Source: Hydrogenovibrio thermophilus (lineage in GTDB: Bacteria > Pseudomonadota > Gammaproteobacteria > Thiomicrospirales > Thiomicrospiraceae). From it: 64,000 nucleotides of DNA. The notes beneath the pieces were generated by a model. The model was not told where the DNA came from. It worked only from the letters and a program-made list of their open reading frames with translations, and did not search any database. Numbering within the stretch: the first letter of the stretch is position 1; each line of letters begins with the position of its first letter. Below are positions 47,202 through 55,189 of this stretch, piece by piece. The position numbers were made by a program, and so were the translations under genes. Location: positions 992,001 to 1,056,000 of the forward strand of contig NZ_CP035033.1 of NCBI RefSeq assembly GCF_004028275.1, read 5' to 3'.

Positions 47202-49520
47202 TTACGTATCCGTTTTGGTCTCGGTTTTCGTCAATTCCATAATCAAGTCGAAGCGGTAGGCATCGACCAGTTTGCGTAAGCCGCTTGCTAGAGCGATTTG
47301 GGCTTCCGGTAAGGTCTGGATAATCTCGGTAATGCTTTGAGCGTCGCCGATAACGGCCGCGCCATAGAGACTGTCCCGTAGCGTTTCCGACAGTTGGGCC
47401 ATATCTTGTGTCGACAGATTCAACAGCTTGGAACCTTCGTCTTCCAATTCACCGTCTTCGGCGTAGCGGTAATGCAAGGGGAGGTGACGTGCCATGCAAT
47501 CATAGAGTTCTTCCGGGCGGTAAGGTTTACGCACAAAGTCATCCGAACCGGCTTCCATGACTTCGTCACGCTGGTCCTTGAAAACCGATGCGGTCAAGGC
47601 AACGATTTTGACTTGGTCCCCGCCGGGCAGGTGGCGGATTTTACGAGTGGCGGTGAGGCCGTCCATGACCGGCATGCGGCGATCCATCCAGATAAAGTGG
47701 GGCTGCCAGGTTTGAAAAAGTTCAATCCCTTTGGCGCCGTTTTCGGCAATTTTGACCTGGAAGCCGATTTGTTTGAGGATTTTTTGAATCAGCAATTGGT
47801 TTTCCAGTTGGTCTTCCACCACCAGAATACGCCACTCGGGTTCGCCGTCGGCCAGGCTGATCACGGCCTTTCCGTCCGAGCCGCCATTCGTGATGAGGTC
47901 CAGGTCGGTGGTGGCGTGTTTGACCTGAATGCTGAACGAGAAGATGGAACCTTCATCGGGTTTGGACTGTACGTGGATGTCGCCGCCCATCATATTGACG
48001 AACTGGCGCGTAATCGCCAAACCAAGCCCGGTACCTTTTTGCGAGGTGGCGTTGGCGAGCTGTTCAAACGGCATGAAGATGCGTTCGATGTCTTTTTGTT
48101 CAATGCCGGTGCCACTGTCTTCGACTTCAAACTTGAGCACGAGATTGCAGTCGTCGTCTTCCAGCGTGTCGAGTCGGAGGGTGATGCCGCCCTGGTTGGT
48201 GAATTTGATGGCGTTGCTCAGCAAATTGATGAGGATTTGGCGCAGTTTCGGGGCATCGCCGTGGATGATGCGAGGGAATTTCGAGGTTTGATCGACCAGC
48301 AGTTGCAAACCTTTTTCGGAGGCACGGATGCGCATCATGTCGGTGATGTTTCGAATCAACTCGCCCAAGTCGAAATCTTCGGCGTCCAGGCGGACATGGC
48401 CGGCTTCGATTTTCGACATGTCCAGGACATCATTGACCAGTTGCAACAGGTGCTCACCGGAATGGTTGATGATTTTCAGGTTATCCTTTTCGGTTTCCGG
48501 AATGTCGGAGCTTTGGGTCATCAAGGTCGAGAAACCGAGTATGGCGTTCAAGGGGGTGCGCAGTTCGTGACTCATATTGGCGAGGAATGCGCTTTTGGCA
48601 CGGTTGGAGGCCTCGGCTTTCTCTTTTTCTTCTTCCAACGCTTTGGTACGGTCTTGAACGATGGTTTCCAGATTGTCATTCAGGTCTCGGATTTCTTTTT
48701 CGACCTTGACGCGTTGTCGGATATCTTGGCGTAGGTTTTTCTGCGTGCGTTGCAGTTCTTCTTCGTTTTGTTTCAAGGTGCCCAGCATGAGGTTGAATTC
48801 GTGTGACAGTTGACCGACTTCTGCGACACCGTTTTCGTCGGCCATAGCGTCTTTATCGCCTTTTCGGATGCGTTTCATGGTGTCGATCAGGCGGTAAAGC
48901 GGGTCGGTCAGGCTTTTGGCGGTCAAGAAGGAGACCAATAGGCCAATCAGTAGGGCGCCAAACGTGAAGAGCAAGCTGTTACGAATGGTGGCTGAAATAC
49001 TTTCCTGGCGCTGGGTTTGGTCGGTGCGCAGTTCCACCCAGCCGATGTAGTGGTTGTTGTGACGAATCGGCCGGGCCAGGTCGATATGATGTTCATTTTG
49101 GCTGATGATGGTGGCGCGGTCTGACAGCTGGTGTTTTTGGGCCAGCAGGTGCTTGAGATAATTGACACGGGCTTTGTCGGAGACGTATTGTCCGATACGT
49201 TCTTTATCGGTGTGGGCAATGACTTTTCCATCCATATTGATAACGGCGGCGTAGATAAGGTCTTTGTAGATTTCGAAATTGGAAATGACTTCTTCCAGGC
49301 CGACGTAGTCGTTGGCCATGACCCAGACCTGGCTATTAACCGCGAGCATGAGGCTACGGTCCTGGGTTTCGGCCATGGCTTCTTTGTGCAGGAAATCGCT
49401 GTGGTTATGGATGGTGAAATAGGAAAAGACGCTGATCAGCAAGGTAAGTATGCCGGCGGTGCCTAAGATTAGTTGGTTACGGATGCTTTGATTCCAAAGC
49501 TTCTGGATAAGGGTATTCAT
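47202..49520 (-). CDS. Hybrid sensor histidine kinase
   Basis: The 772-residue membrane kinase has a first membrane helix at about 17-37, a periplasmic sensor region of about 145 residues, a second helix at about 183-205 and a HAMP domain (about 207-260). A coiled coil (260-315) leads to the dimerisation/phospho-acceptor domain (His in FLANMSHELRTPLNAIL, about 325). The ATPase domain follows (N-box LINLLSNAIKFTNQGG, G-box GTGLGL). A receiver domain (about 575-690) with acceptor Asp in HFIWMDRRMPVMDG comes last. The tail (about 695-772) looks Hpt-sized but I see no clear phospho-His. It overlaps the sensor lipoprotein gene by 4 bp. Confidence 0.93.
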   Translation of the reverse strand: MNTLIQKLWNQSIRNQLILGTAGILTLLISVFSYFTIHNHSDFLHKEAMAETQDRSLMLAVNSQVWVMANDYVGLEEVISNFEIYKDLIYAAVINMDGKVIAHTDKERIGQYVSDKARVNYLKHLLAQKHQLSDRATIISQNEHHIDLARPIRHNNHYIGWVELRTDQTQRQESISATIRNSLLFTFGALLIGLLVSFLTAKSLTDPLYRLIDTMKRIRKGDKDAMADENGVAEVGQLSHEFNLMLGTLKQNEEELQRTQKNLRQDIRQRVKVEKEIRDLNDNLETIVQDRTKALEEEKEKAEASNRAKSAFLANMSHELRTPLNAILGFSTLMTQSSDIPETEKDNLKIINHSGEHLLQLVNDVLDMSKIEAGHVRLDAEDFDLGELIRNITDMMRIRASEKGLQLLVDQTSKFPRIIHGDAPKLRQILINLLSNAIKFTNQGGITLRLDTLEDDDCNLVLKFEVEDSGTGIEQKDIERIFMPFEQLANATSQKGTGLGLAITRQFVNMMGGDIHVQSKPDEGSIFSFSIQVKHATTDLDLITNGGSDGKAVISLADGEPEWRILVVEDQLENQLLIQKILKQIGFQVKIAENGAKGIELFQTWQPHFIWMDRRMPVMDGLTATRKIRHLPGGDQVKIVALTASVFKDQRDEVMEAGSDDFVRKPYRPEELYDCMARHLPLHYRYAEDGELEDEGSKLLNLSTQDMAQLSETLRDSLYGAAVIGDAQSITEIIQTLPEAQIALASGLRKLVDAYRFDLIMELTKTETKTDT

Positions 49521-50437
49521 GGTTGCAACCTGATAGGGCGGACGTCTTTTTCAAATTCGGCCAAAAAGGTTTCGACCGGTTGGTAAGTCGTATTGGTGGC
49601 CGGTTCGTAATGACTCAGCTCCATGGACGACAGGATGGTTTGGCCTTCCGGCGTGTCTTGCAAATGAAAGATGATGTCGCCGACCTGTTGAAGGATTTTC
49701 TCGGGGACGTTTTCTTTCACCACCAAACCGTTGTTGACCAAGTGCGGCGTTTCCCATTTGACCATGACCTTTTCAGCCACTTCCGGCCGTTCCTTGATAA
49801 AGGCTTGCCATGGCGGTGGCCAGGTGGAGGCGGCGTCGGTTTTGCCGAGATAGACGTTCATGATGGACGACTCCTGCGAACCGACATAATGATTGGTGAT
49901 GTCCTGATTGATGTTCAAGCCGTGTTCATGCAAATACCACTGAGGCATGATGGTCGCGGCCAGAGCGGTAGGGGCTGGATAACTTACCGATTTGCCTTTC
50001 AGATCGCTGACCTTTCGAATCGAACTGTCTTTTCGGACCAGAATGATGCCGCGGAAATTCGCATCGTCCGCCATCTTTCCGAACACGCTGTAGCCATGCT
50101 TTAAGGATGCGACGGTTTGGTAAGGGTTTGGGAGTGCGAAATCGAAATGGCCGTGAAACAGTTTCTCGTTATAGGCGCGGTAATTTCGGGAGGCCTCCAA
50201 ACGTAATTGGCCGCCTTCGAGACGCGCATTGATGTAATCGACCATCGGTTGATAGATTTCGAACAGGCGTTTGGGGTTGTGGAGCGGATGAACGCCGAAA
50301 ATATAGACATTTTCCAGAATCGGGGGCGTGTCGGCATATTGCAACTTCGGCGTTGCGTTCGATGAATCGCTGCATCCGTTTAAAGAGATAAATATGAAGG
50401 ACAAGAAGACCAAAAAAATCTTTTTACAGCAATGCAT
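49517..50437 (-). CDS. PhnD-like periplasmic binding lipoprotein (probable sensor for the adjacent kinase)
   Basis: The 306-residue protein has a lipoprotein signal with lipobox LNGC (Cys22). A PhnD-family phosphate/phosphonate/phosphite-type binding domain follows (FGVHPLHNPKRLFEIYQPMVDYIN; LPNPYQTVASLKHGYSVFGKM; DLKGKSVSYPAPTALAAT). No ABC transporter genes accompany it. Instead it overlaps a hybrid kinase gene by an ATGA junction, so it most likely presents a ligand to that kinase. The ligand cannot be told from sequence. Confidence 0.88.
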   Translation of the reverse strand: MHCCKKIFLVFLSFIFISLNGCSDSSNATPKLQYADTPPILENVYIFGVHPLHNPKRLFEIYQPMVDYINARLEGGQLRLEASRNYRAYNEKLFHGHFDFALPNPYQTVASLKHGYSVFGKMADDANFRGIILVRKDSSIRKVSDLKGKSVSYPAPTALAATIMPQWYLHEHGLNINQDITNHYVGSQESSIMNVYLGKTDAASTWPPPWQAFIKERPEVAEKVMVKWETPHLVNNGLVVKENVPEKILQQVGDIIFHLQDTPEGQTILSSMELSHYEPATNTTYQPVETFLAEFEKDVRPIRLQP

Positions 50438-50531
50438 GGCGACTCAATAATCCCTCAAGATTTGTATTGATGATTGCAATATAGCATTGAGCCGAGCACG
50501 ACTCAAGCGAATGCATGCAATATCTGTCATA

Positions 50532-50555
50532 AAAACGACCAGGCCTGGCCGTTTT
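50532..50555. terminator. Palindrome with CCAGGCCTGG core downstream of umuD
   Basis: The CCAGGCCTGG core is extended to 24 bp with A-run and T-run ends and one mismatch pair. It lies 8 bp past the 3' end of umuD on the minus strand and upstream of the PhnD-like gene. It probably terminates umuD. Confidence 0.7.
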
Positions 50556-50563
50556 GGAGATTC

Positions 50564-51190
50564 TTAGAATTGTTTGATGGTGGCGGTGACGACGCCCCAA
50601 ATGAATATATCCGATTCTTCGCGGACTGGAATAGGCGGGTAATGGTCGTTTTCCGGCACCAGCCAGGTGCCGGTGGATTTGATGGAAAGCCGTTTGACGG
50701 TCAGCTCGCCGTCCAGTGCGGCGATGACGACTTTACCGTCTTTGGGTTCCAGGCTGCGATCCACCACCAGAATGTCGCCGTCCTGTATGCCGATTTTTTT
50801 CATGGAGTCGCCCTGAACCGTGAGCAGAAAGGTACTGCTTTTGTTTTGAATCAGCTTGCTATTGAGGTCGAGTCGGTTTTCGATATAGTCGTCGGCCGGG
50901 CTGGGAAAGCCGGCCACGACTTTATGGCTATGCAAGGGGAGCGGAACCTCGTCGCCGATTTCCGGCACATGAATCGTCAGTTTGTCGCCCGCCATGGCTT
51001 GTGCGGTTTGTAGCTGGCGCTGTTGCAACTCTTGTTCAGCTTGGTTGGATAGCCAGCTTTTGACGACGGAAACCTTTGATTCCGGCACGCGAATGACTTT
51101 GGTGTCTTCACCGAACTTACCGGACCCTTTTTTGCGGCCGGCCCCTTTGCGGGCGCCGCCGCTTTGTTTTTTGGACTCAGAGTGTTTCAT
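50564..51190 (-). CDS. umuD: UmuD-type autoproteolytic subunit of DNA polymerase V
   Basis: The 208-residue protein has a basic N-terminal region (GGARKGAGRKKGSGKFG, about 10-26) and an extended linker. A LexA/UmuD S24 peptidase domain follows. The cleavage site is Ala-Gly in VVAGFPSPADDY, the catalytic Ser is in GDSMKKIGI and the Lys in ELTVKRL. RecA-stimulated self-cleavage activates it for error-prone repair with UmuC. It is longer than E. coli UmuD (139). N-terminally extended forms are known elsewhere. It is divergent from umuC, not in the usual umuDC operon. The start at 51190 gives the basic N terminus directly. Confidence 0.93.
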   Translation of the reverse strand: MKHSESKKQSGGARKGAGRKKGSGKFGEDTKVIRVPESKVSVVKSWLSNQAEQELQQRQLQTAQAMAGDKLTIHVPEIGDEVPLPLHSHKVVAGFPSPADDYIENRLDLNSKLIQNKSSTFLLTVQGDSMKKIGIQDGDILVVDRSLEPKDGKVVIAALDGELTVKRLSIKSTGTWLVPENDHYPPIPVREESDIFIWGVVTATIKQF

Positions 51191-51304
51191 ATCATTTTGG
51201 CTTTTATTGTTTTGATTTTTGTTACAGAAATTATAAGATAGAAAAAGCGATTGGAAAAGTGATTTTTGCAATCTTTGGGGTTTATGTCAGGAGAAAAGCG
51301 CGGT

Positions 51305-52657
51305 ATGGCCGTATTTGCATTGGTGGATGGCAACAGTTTTTATGCATCTTGTCAGGTGGCGTTCGAACCGGCTTTGCGGCATCGTCCGGTGGTGGTGTTG
51401 TCGAACAATGATGGGTGTATCGTGGCGGCGAATGCACGTGCCAAGGCAGTGGACGAACTGTTGAAACAACAGCGGGGAGATTTCGGGCCGGGCGGTTATC
51501 GGGCGGCGCGCCCGGACAGCTTGATGTATCAGCCGTATTTTAAGGTCAAACCCTATCTGGACCGGATTCAGGCGGTGGTGTTCAGTTCGAACTATGAATT
51601 GTATGCCGATATGAGCAGCCGGATGCATGCACTTCTCGGTGAGTTTTCCCGTCGCCAGGAAATTTATTCCATTGACGAAAGCTTTTTGGATTTATCGGAT
51701 GTGGCGCATTGGAACCTGACCGATTACGGGCAGGAAATCAAACGGAAGGTGTTGCAGTGTCTGGGACTGCCGGTGGCGGTTGGCCTCGGTCATTCCCGAA
51801 CTCAAGCCAAGCTGGCGAATCACTTGGCGAAAAAACATGAGGCTTACCAAGGGGTGTTGGATTTGACCGCCTTGACGCCCCTGAGCGTGGATTTGTTGTT
51901 GAAACAAGTGACGGTGGATAAGGTCTGGGGCGTGGGAAAACGCTTGTCGGCGAAGTTGGTCGATCAGGGCATCTTAACGGCGTACGATTTGAAAAGCTGT
52001 GATTTGAAATGGATTCGTCGTTGTTACTCGGTGACGGTGGAGCGCATTGTCCGTGAGTTACGCGGGGAGTCGTGTTTGGGCGTGAACAGTCATGAAAGCT
52101 CGGAGCGGCAGATTATTTCGTCGCGGTCTTTTGGTCGTTCGGTGACGGAGTGGGAACCGATGGCACAAGCGGTGTCGGCGTACGTTTCCCGAGCCGGGGA
52201 AAAGTTGCGCCAGCAAGGTAAGGTTTGCCAATTTGTCACGGTCAGCATTCGTTCGAGCCCTTATACCAAACGAGGAGAACCTTACCAAGCCTCGCAAACG
52301 GTGCCGTTGATTTACCCGTCTGATAATACGGTGTTACTGGTAAAACAGGCCAAACGGGCTTTGCAGAGTATTTGGCGTTCGGGAGTGTTTTATCAGAAAG
52401 CCAGTGTGGTGTTATCGGGTGTCACAGGCAAAGGCGCTGTGCAAATGGACTGTTTTGCACCGGATCCGAAATATTCCGCCAATGCGCGTTCGGATCGTTT
52501 GATGTCGGTGGTGGACGGTTTGAACCAGACAATGGGAAAAGGCACGATTCAATTGGCTTCCGAAGGGATGAAAAATCACCAGGCCTGGCGAATGCGCCGT
52601 AACTTGATGTCGGGACGTTATACGACGCGTTGGGACGAGTTGCGGGTGGTTTCTTAG
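51305..52657 (+). CDS. umuC: DNA polymerase V catalytic subunit UmuC
   Basis: UmuC is a Y-family translesion polymerase. The 450-residue protein has the palm motifs FALVDGNSFYASC and IYSIDESFLDL (catalytic Asp/Glu), the helix-hairpin-helix DKVWGVGKRLSAKLVDQGI, and little-finger motifs such as SRSFGRSVTEWEPM. The ATG at 51305 follows AGGAG by 10 bp and gives the canonical N terminus. Other in-frame codons lie upstream at 51284 and 51266. It is about 25 residues longer than E. coli UmuC. The shared 114-bp region with umuD should hold the SOS control. The CCAGGCCTGG copy at 52579 reads Gln-Ala-Trp. Confidence 0.95.
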   Translation: MAVFALVDGNSFYASCQVAFEPALRHRPVVVLSNNDGCIVAANARAKAVDELLKQQRGDFGPGGYRAARPDSLMYQPYFKVKPYLDRIQAVVFSSNYELYADMSSRMHALLGEFSRRQEIYSIDESFLDLSDVAHWNLTDYGQEIKRKVLQCLGLPVAVGLGHSRTQAKLANHLAKKHEAYQGVLDLTALTPLSVDLLLKQVTVDKVWGVGKRLSAKLVDQGILTAYDLKSCDLKWIRRCYSVTVERIVRELRGESCLGVNSHESSERQIISSRSFGRSVTEWEPMAQAVSAYVSRAGEKLRQQGKVCQFVTVSIRSSPYTKRGEPYQASQTVPLIYPSDNTVLLVKQAKRALQSIWRSGVFYQKASVVLSGVTGKGAVQMDCFAPDPKYSANARSDRLMSVVDGLNQTMGKGTIQLASEGMKNHQAWRMRRNLMSGRYTTRWDELRVVS

Positions 52658-52845
52658 CGTGTTTCGGTTCGGTGGACGGAAAAACATCAGAAAATATCAT
52701 CGTGCGGTTAAAAAAATTAATGGCTTTTTCAGGCAAGAGACTGGGCAAAGTCGTGGCGTTTTCATTATGATAGTGAGTTAAATGATTGATATTCTGTTGG
52801 GGTCGTCACAGAGCATAAGAATAAACGGCCAAGTTGGACAAACAA

Positions 52846-54033
52846 ATGGAAGAACTTTTTATTGGCCGACAACCGATTTTTGATCGGCGTAAACAAGTCT
52901 ATGGGTACGAGTTGTTGTTCCGTGACGGTTATCACCCGAACGAAGCGCATTTTGAATCCGATGACGATGCCACTGCGACGGTGGTGCATAATTCGATGAT
53001 GGGGTTTACCCTGGACGAACTGGTCGGTGGCGCCAAGGCCTTCATCAATTTCCCGGAAGCGTTTTTCGACCCTCGAATTGATCCGTGTTTTTCATCGCAT
53101 CGCATTGTCTGTGAAGTTCTGGAGACGGTTCCCGTCAATGAAACCACTTTGGCCGGTATCAAAAAATTACGGCAGAAAGGCTTTCAAATCGCACTGGACG
53201 ACTTTGTGTTCAAAAAGGAGTTCATTCCATTCATTCGTTTGGCCGATATCATTAAAATCGACATCGAAGGCGTCAAGCCGGAAAAGATTCCTCTGTTGAT
53301 AGAACGCATTCGCAAGGTCGCCAATACCAAAATCCTGGCCGAGCGGGTCGAAACCCAAGCGATTTATGAAGTGTGCCGCGATGCGGGTTGTGATTATTTT
53401 CAGGGGTATTATTTTGCCAAGCCGGAAATTGTCACCAGCGCGAAACTGTCGGTGTCGAAACTGCATTTGTTGATGCTGTTGCGCAAGTTGGCGCAGGAAA
53501 ATATCAGCTTAGAGGACTTGGAAGAGGTGGTGTCGCAAGATGTCGGTTTGATGCACAAGTTGATTAAACTGGCGGCGCAGAATCGTACGGTGGGTATGCC
53601 GGAGTTTGAAACGCTTCGGCAGGTGATGACGCTTTTCGGATTGCGCCGTGTACAATCCTGGGCAAGCATGATTTCGATGAATTTGCTGGACGATGTGGTG
53701 CCTGAAGTCTTCAATATCGCCCGTACCCGAGCGATTTTCATGCGCTTGTGTGCCGAGCACGAAAAACTGGAAAATCCGGATTCCTATTACCTGGCCGGGA
53801 TGTTCTCATTATTGGATGTGATTTTGAAAAAACCGTTGCTGGAATTGTTGGAGGCTTTATCTTTGAACCGGAAAATCGTCAATGGCATTCTCCGGGAGGA
53901 GGGTGAGCACGGACGTATGTTGCAGATGGTGAAGTCGTTTGAGCAGTCGCGTTCCGAATCCCTCGATCAAGTGTATCGCCACCTCTATGTTCGTGCCTTA
54001 AAAGAAAGCCATAACGCCGAAGCCTTGCTATGA
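52846..54033 (+). CDS. EAL-HDOD signalling protein (YuxH family)
   Basis: The 395-residue protein has an N-terminal EAL-type domain (about 4-200) and a C-terminal HDOD domain (about 205-385). The EAL part is degenerate: YELLFR replaces EALxR, and LDDFVFKKEF replaces DDFGxG. AERVET and FQGYYFAKP are kept. Catalysis is therefore doubtful, and it may act as a c-di-GMP receptor or protein scaffold. The ATG at 52846 is chosen over a TTG 12 bp upstream. It overlaps a GGDEF protein gene by ATGA, so the two are co-translated. Confidence 0.92.
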   Translation: MEELFIGRQPIFDRRKQVYGYELLFRDGYHPNEAHFESDDDATATVVHNSMMGFTLDELVGGAKAFINFPEAFFDPRIDPCFSSHRIVCEVLETVPVNETTLAGIKKLRQKGFQIALDDFVFKKEFIPFIRLADIIKIDIEGVKPEKIPLLIERIRKVANTKILAERVETQAIYEVCRDAGCDYFQGYYFAKPEIVTSAKLSVSKLHLLMLLRKLAQENISLEDLEEVVSQDVGLMHKLIKLAAQNRTVGMPEFETLRQVMTLFGLRRVQSWASMISMNLLDDVVPEVFNIARTRAIFMRLCAEHEKLENPDSYYLAGMFSLLDVILKKPLLELLEALSLNRKIVNGILREEGEHGRMLQMVKSFEQSRSESLDQVYRHLYVRALKESHNAEALL

Positions 54034-55034
54034 AAGCACGATTGAAGCCCTTGTTACAGAAAGCCGATTCTCGGATCACCTTCATTATTCCGACCTATTT
54101 TATTCTCGTCGTGGTTTTTGCAGTGATGGCTGCCGTCGGTCAAGAATGGGTACTGGCTCTGTGGTTGTCGTCTTTTGCGGCTATGATTTTATTGTTCGGA
54201 TTTCATATCTTCCAAAACGGATTGACCTGGATCGGAAAGGGTATGATGCTGGTCACCAATGCCTTGTTTATCGGGTTTCTCGTGGTGCATGGCGGGCATG
54301 GGCATTCGGGGTATTTCTGGGTTTTTCCATTGCTGGTGGCGACCATCCAGGTGATGGGGGCAACACTCGGCGTTTTATTTGCGGTCTTGCTTCTGGGGAT
54401 GGTTTGGCAGCTGGATGCGTTCGGCTGGACGGATACCGCTTTGTCGAGCCGTTTCTATTTTGCCGCGCTGGGCCTGGTGTTGATTACCGGAGTGCATGAG
54501 TTTACGTTGGAACGCCATCGAAAAGAGTTGTCACGTCAGGTGAAGGATAAACAGCGCGAAAGCTGTCTCGACCCTTTAACCCGGGTGGGTAACCGGCGTT
54601 TGATTGATGAAGAATTGGCCATGATTTATACACGAGAGTCTGTGGGCACATCCATCGGCCTTTTGATGGTGGATTTGGATAATTTCAAACAAATCAACGA
54701 TGCTTTCGGCCATCATGCAGGCGATGAAGTGTTGAAGACAATCGCCAGTCATTTATCGGAAAGTGTGCGGCCGTCCGATGCGGTCGCGCGCTGGGGCGGC
54801 GACGAATTCGTAGTCCTGTTGCATCCTATTCGTCAAGATGAGCTGGAGGCGGTCGCCAAGCGTATTCAACAATCGATCGTTCAGGATGAACGTTTGACCA
54901 GTTTTGATTTGAGCGTCAGCATGGGCGGCGCCTTGACATCGTCGGATTACCGCGCTTTATTGAAAGTGGCCGATGAAAACCTGATTGAAATGAAAAATCA
55001 CACCAAAAACGATTACAAAATCACACGCGTCTAA
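54030..55034 (+). CDS. Membrane diguanylate cyclase (GGDEF)
   Basis: The 334-residue protein has five or six membrane helices in residues about 18-155, then a GGDEF domain (about 170-330) that makes c-di-GMP from two GTP. The active-site GGDEF is at 256-260 (RWGGDEFVVLLHP), preceded by an RPSD inhibitory site at the normal spacing. It is therefore probably active and feedback-inhibited. Other motifs include DPLTRVGNRRLIDEEL and DLDNFKQINDAFGHHAGDEVL. Its translation is linked to the degenerate EAL-HDOD protein upstream. Confidence 0.93.
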   Translation: MKARLKPLLQKADSRITFIIPTYFILVVVFAVMAAVGQEWVLALWLSSFAAMILLFGFHIFQNGLTWIGKGMMLVTNALFIGFLVVHGGHGHSGYFWVFPLLVATIQVMGATLGVLFAVLLLGMVWQLDAFGWTDTALSSRFYFAALGLVLITGVHEFTLERHRKELSRQVKDKQRESCLDPLTRVGNRRLIDEELAMIYTRESVGTSIGLLMVDLDNFKQINDAFGHHAGDEVLKTIASHLSESVRPSDAVARWGGDEFVVLLHPIRQDELEAVAKRIQQSIVQDERLTSFDLSVSMGGALTSSDYRALLKVADENLIEMKNHTKNDYKITRV

Positions 55035-55069
55035 GCATTTCCTTATATCTGTATTATTTATAGGGTTAT

Positions 55070-55136
55070 CTGTCATATTTATTTCCGAAAGATGTCATTT
55101 TCCAGAAATGGCCTAGTCATATTTGCTCTCTAAAAT
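55070..55136 (+). promoter_or_regulatory. Pho-box-like repeat array and -10 element upstream of the PhoX-like gene
   Basis: CTGTCAT (55070), ATGTCAT (55092) and TAGTCAT (55114) recur at exactly 22-bp intervals, each followed by a T-rich tetranucleotide. PhoB boxes consist of CTGTCAT repeats every 11 bp; the intervening repeats here are degenerate. TAAAAT at 55131 lies 10 bp after the last repeat, where the -10 of PhoB-dependent promoters falls. This suggests phosphate-starvation control. Confidence 0.65.
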
Positions 55137-55189
55137 TTGAGCCACCTACTTGGTGGTTCAATAACAATTTATGCTTAGGAGCAATAAAC

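Noticed and set aside
47394-48734. 446-codon open frame on the plus strand opposite the hybrid kinase gene
   Set aside because: It is antisense to conserved kinase motifs and shows no recognisable domain, only Phe/Val/Asp/Gln-rich shadow composition.
51212-51227. LexA (SOS) box between umuD and umuC
   Set aside because: TTGATTTTTGTTACAG has one perfect half-site (ACAG) but only about 9 of 16 matches to the E. coli consensus, so it is not listed as a feature.
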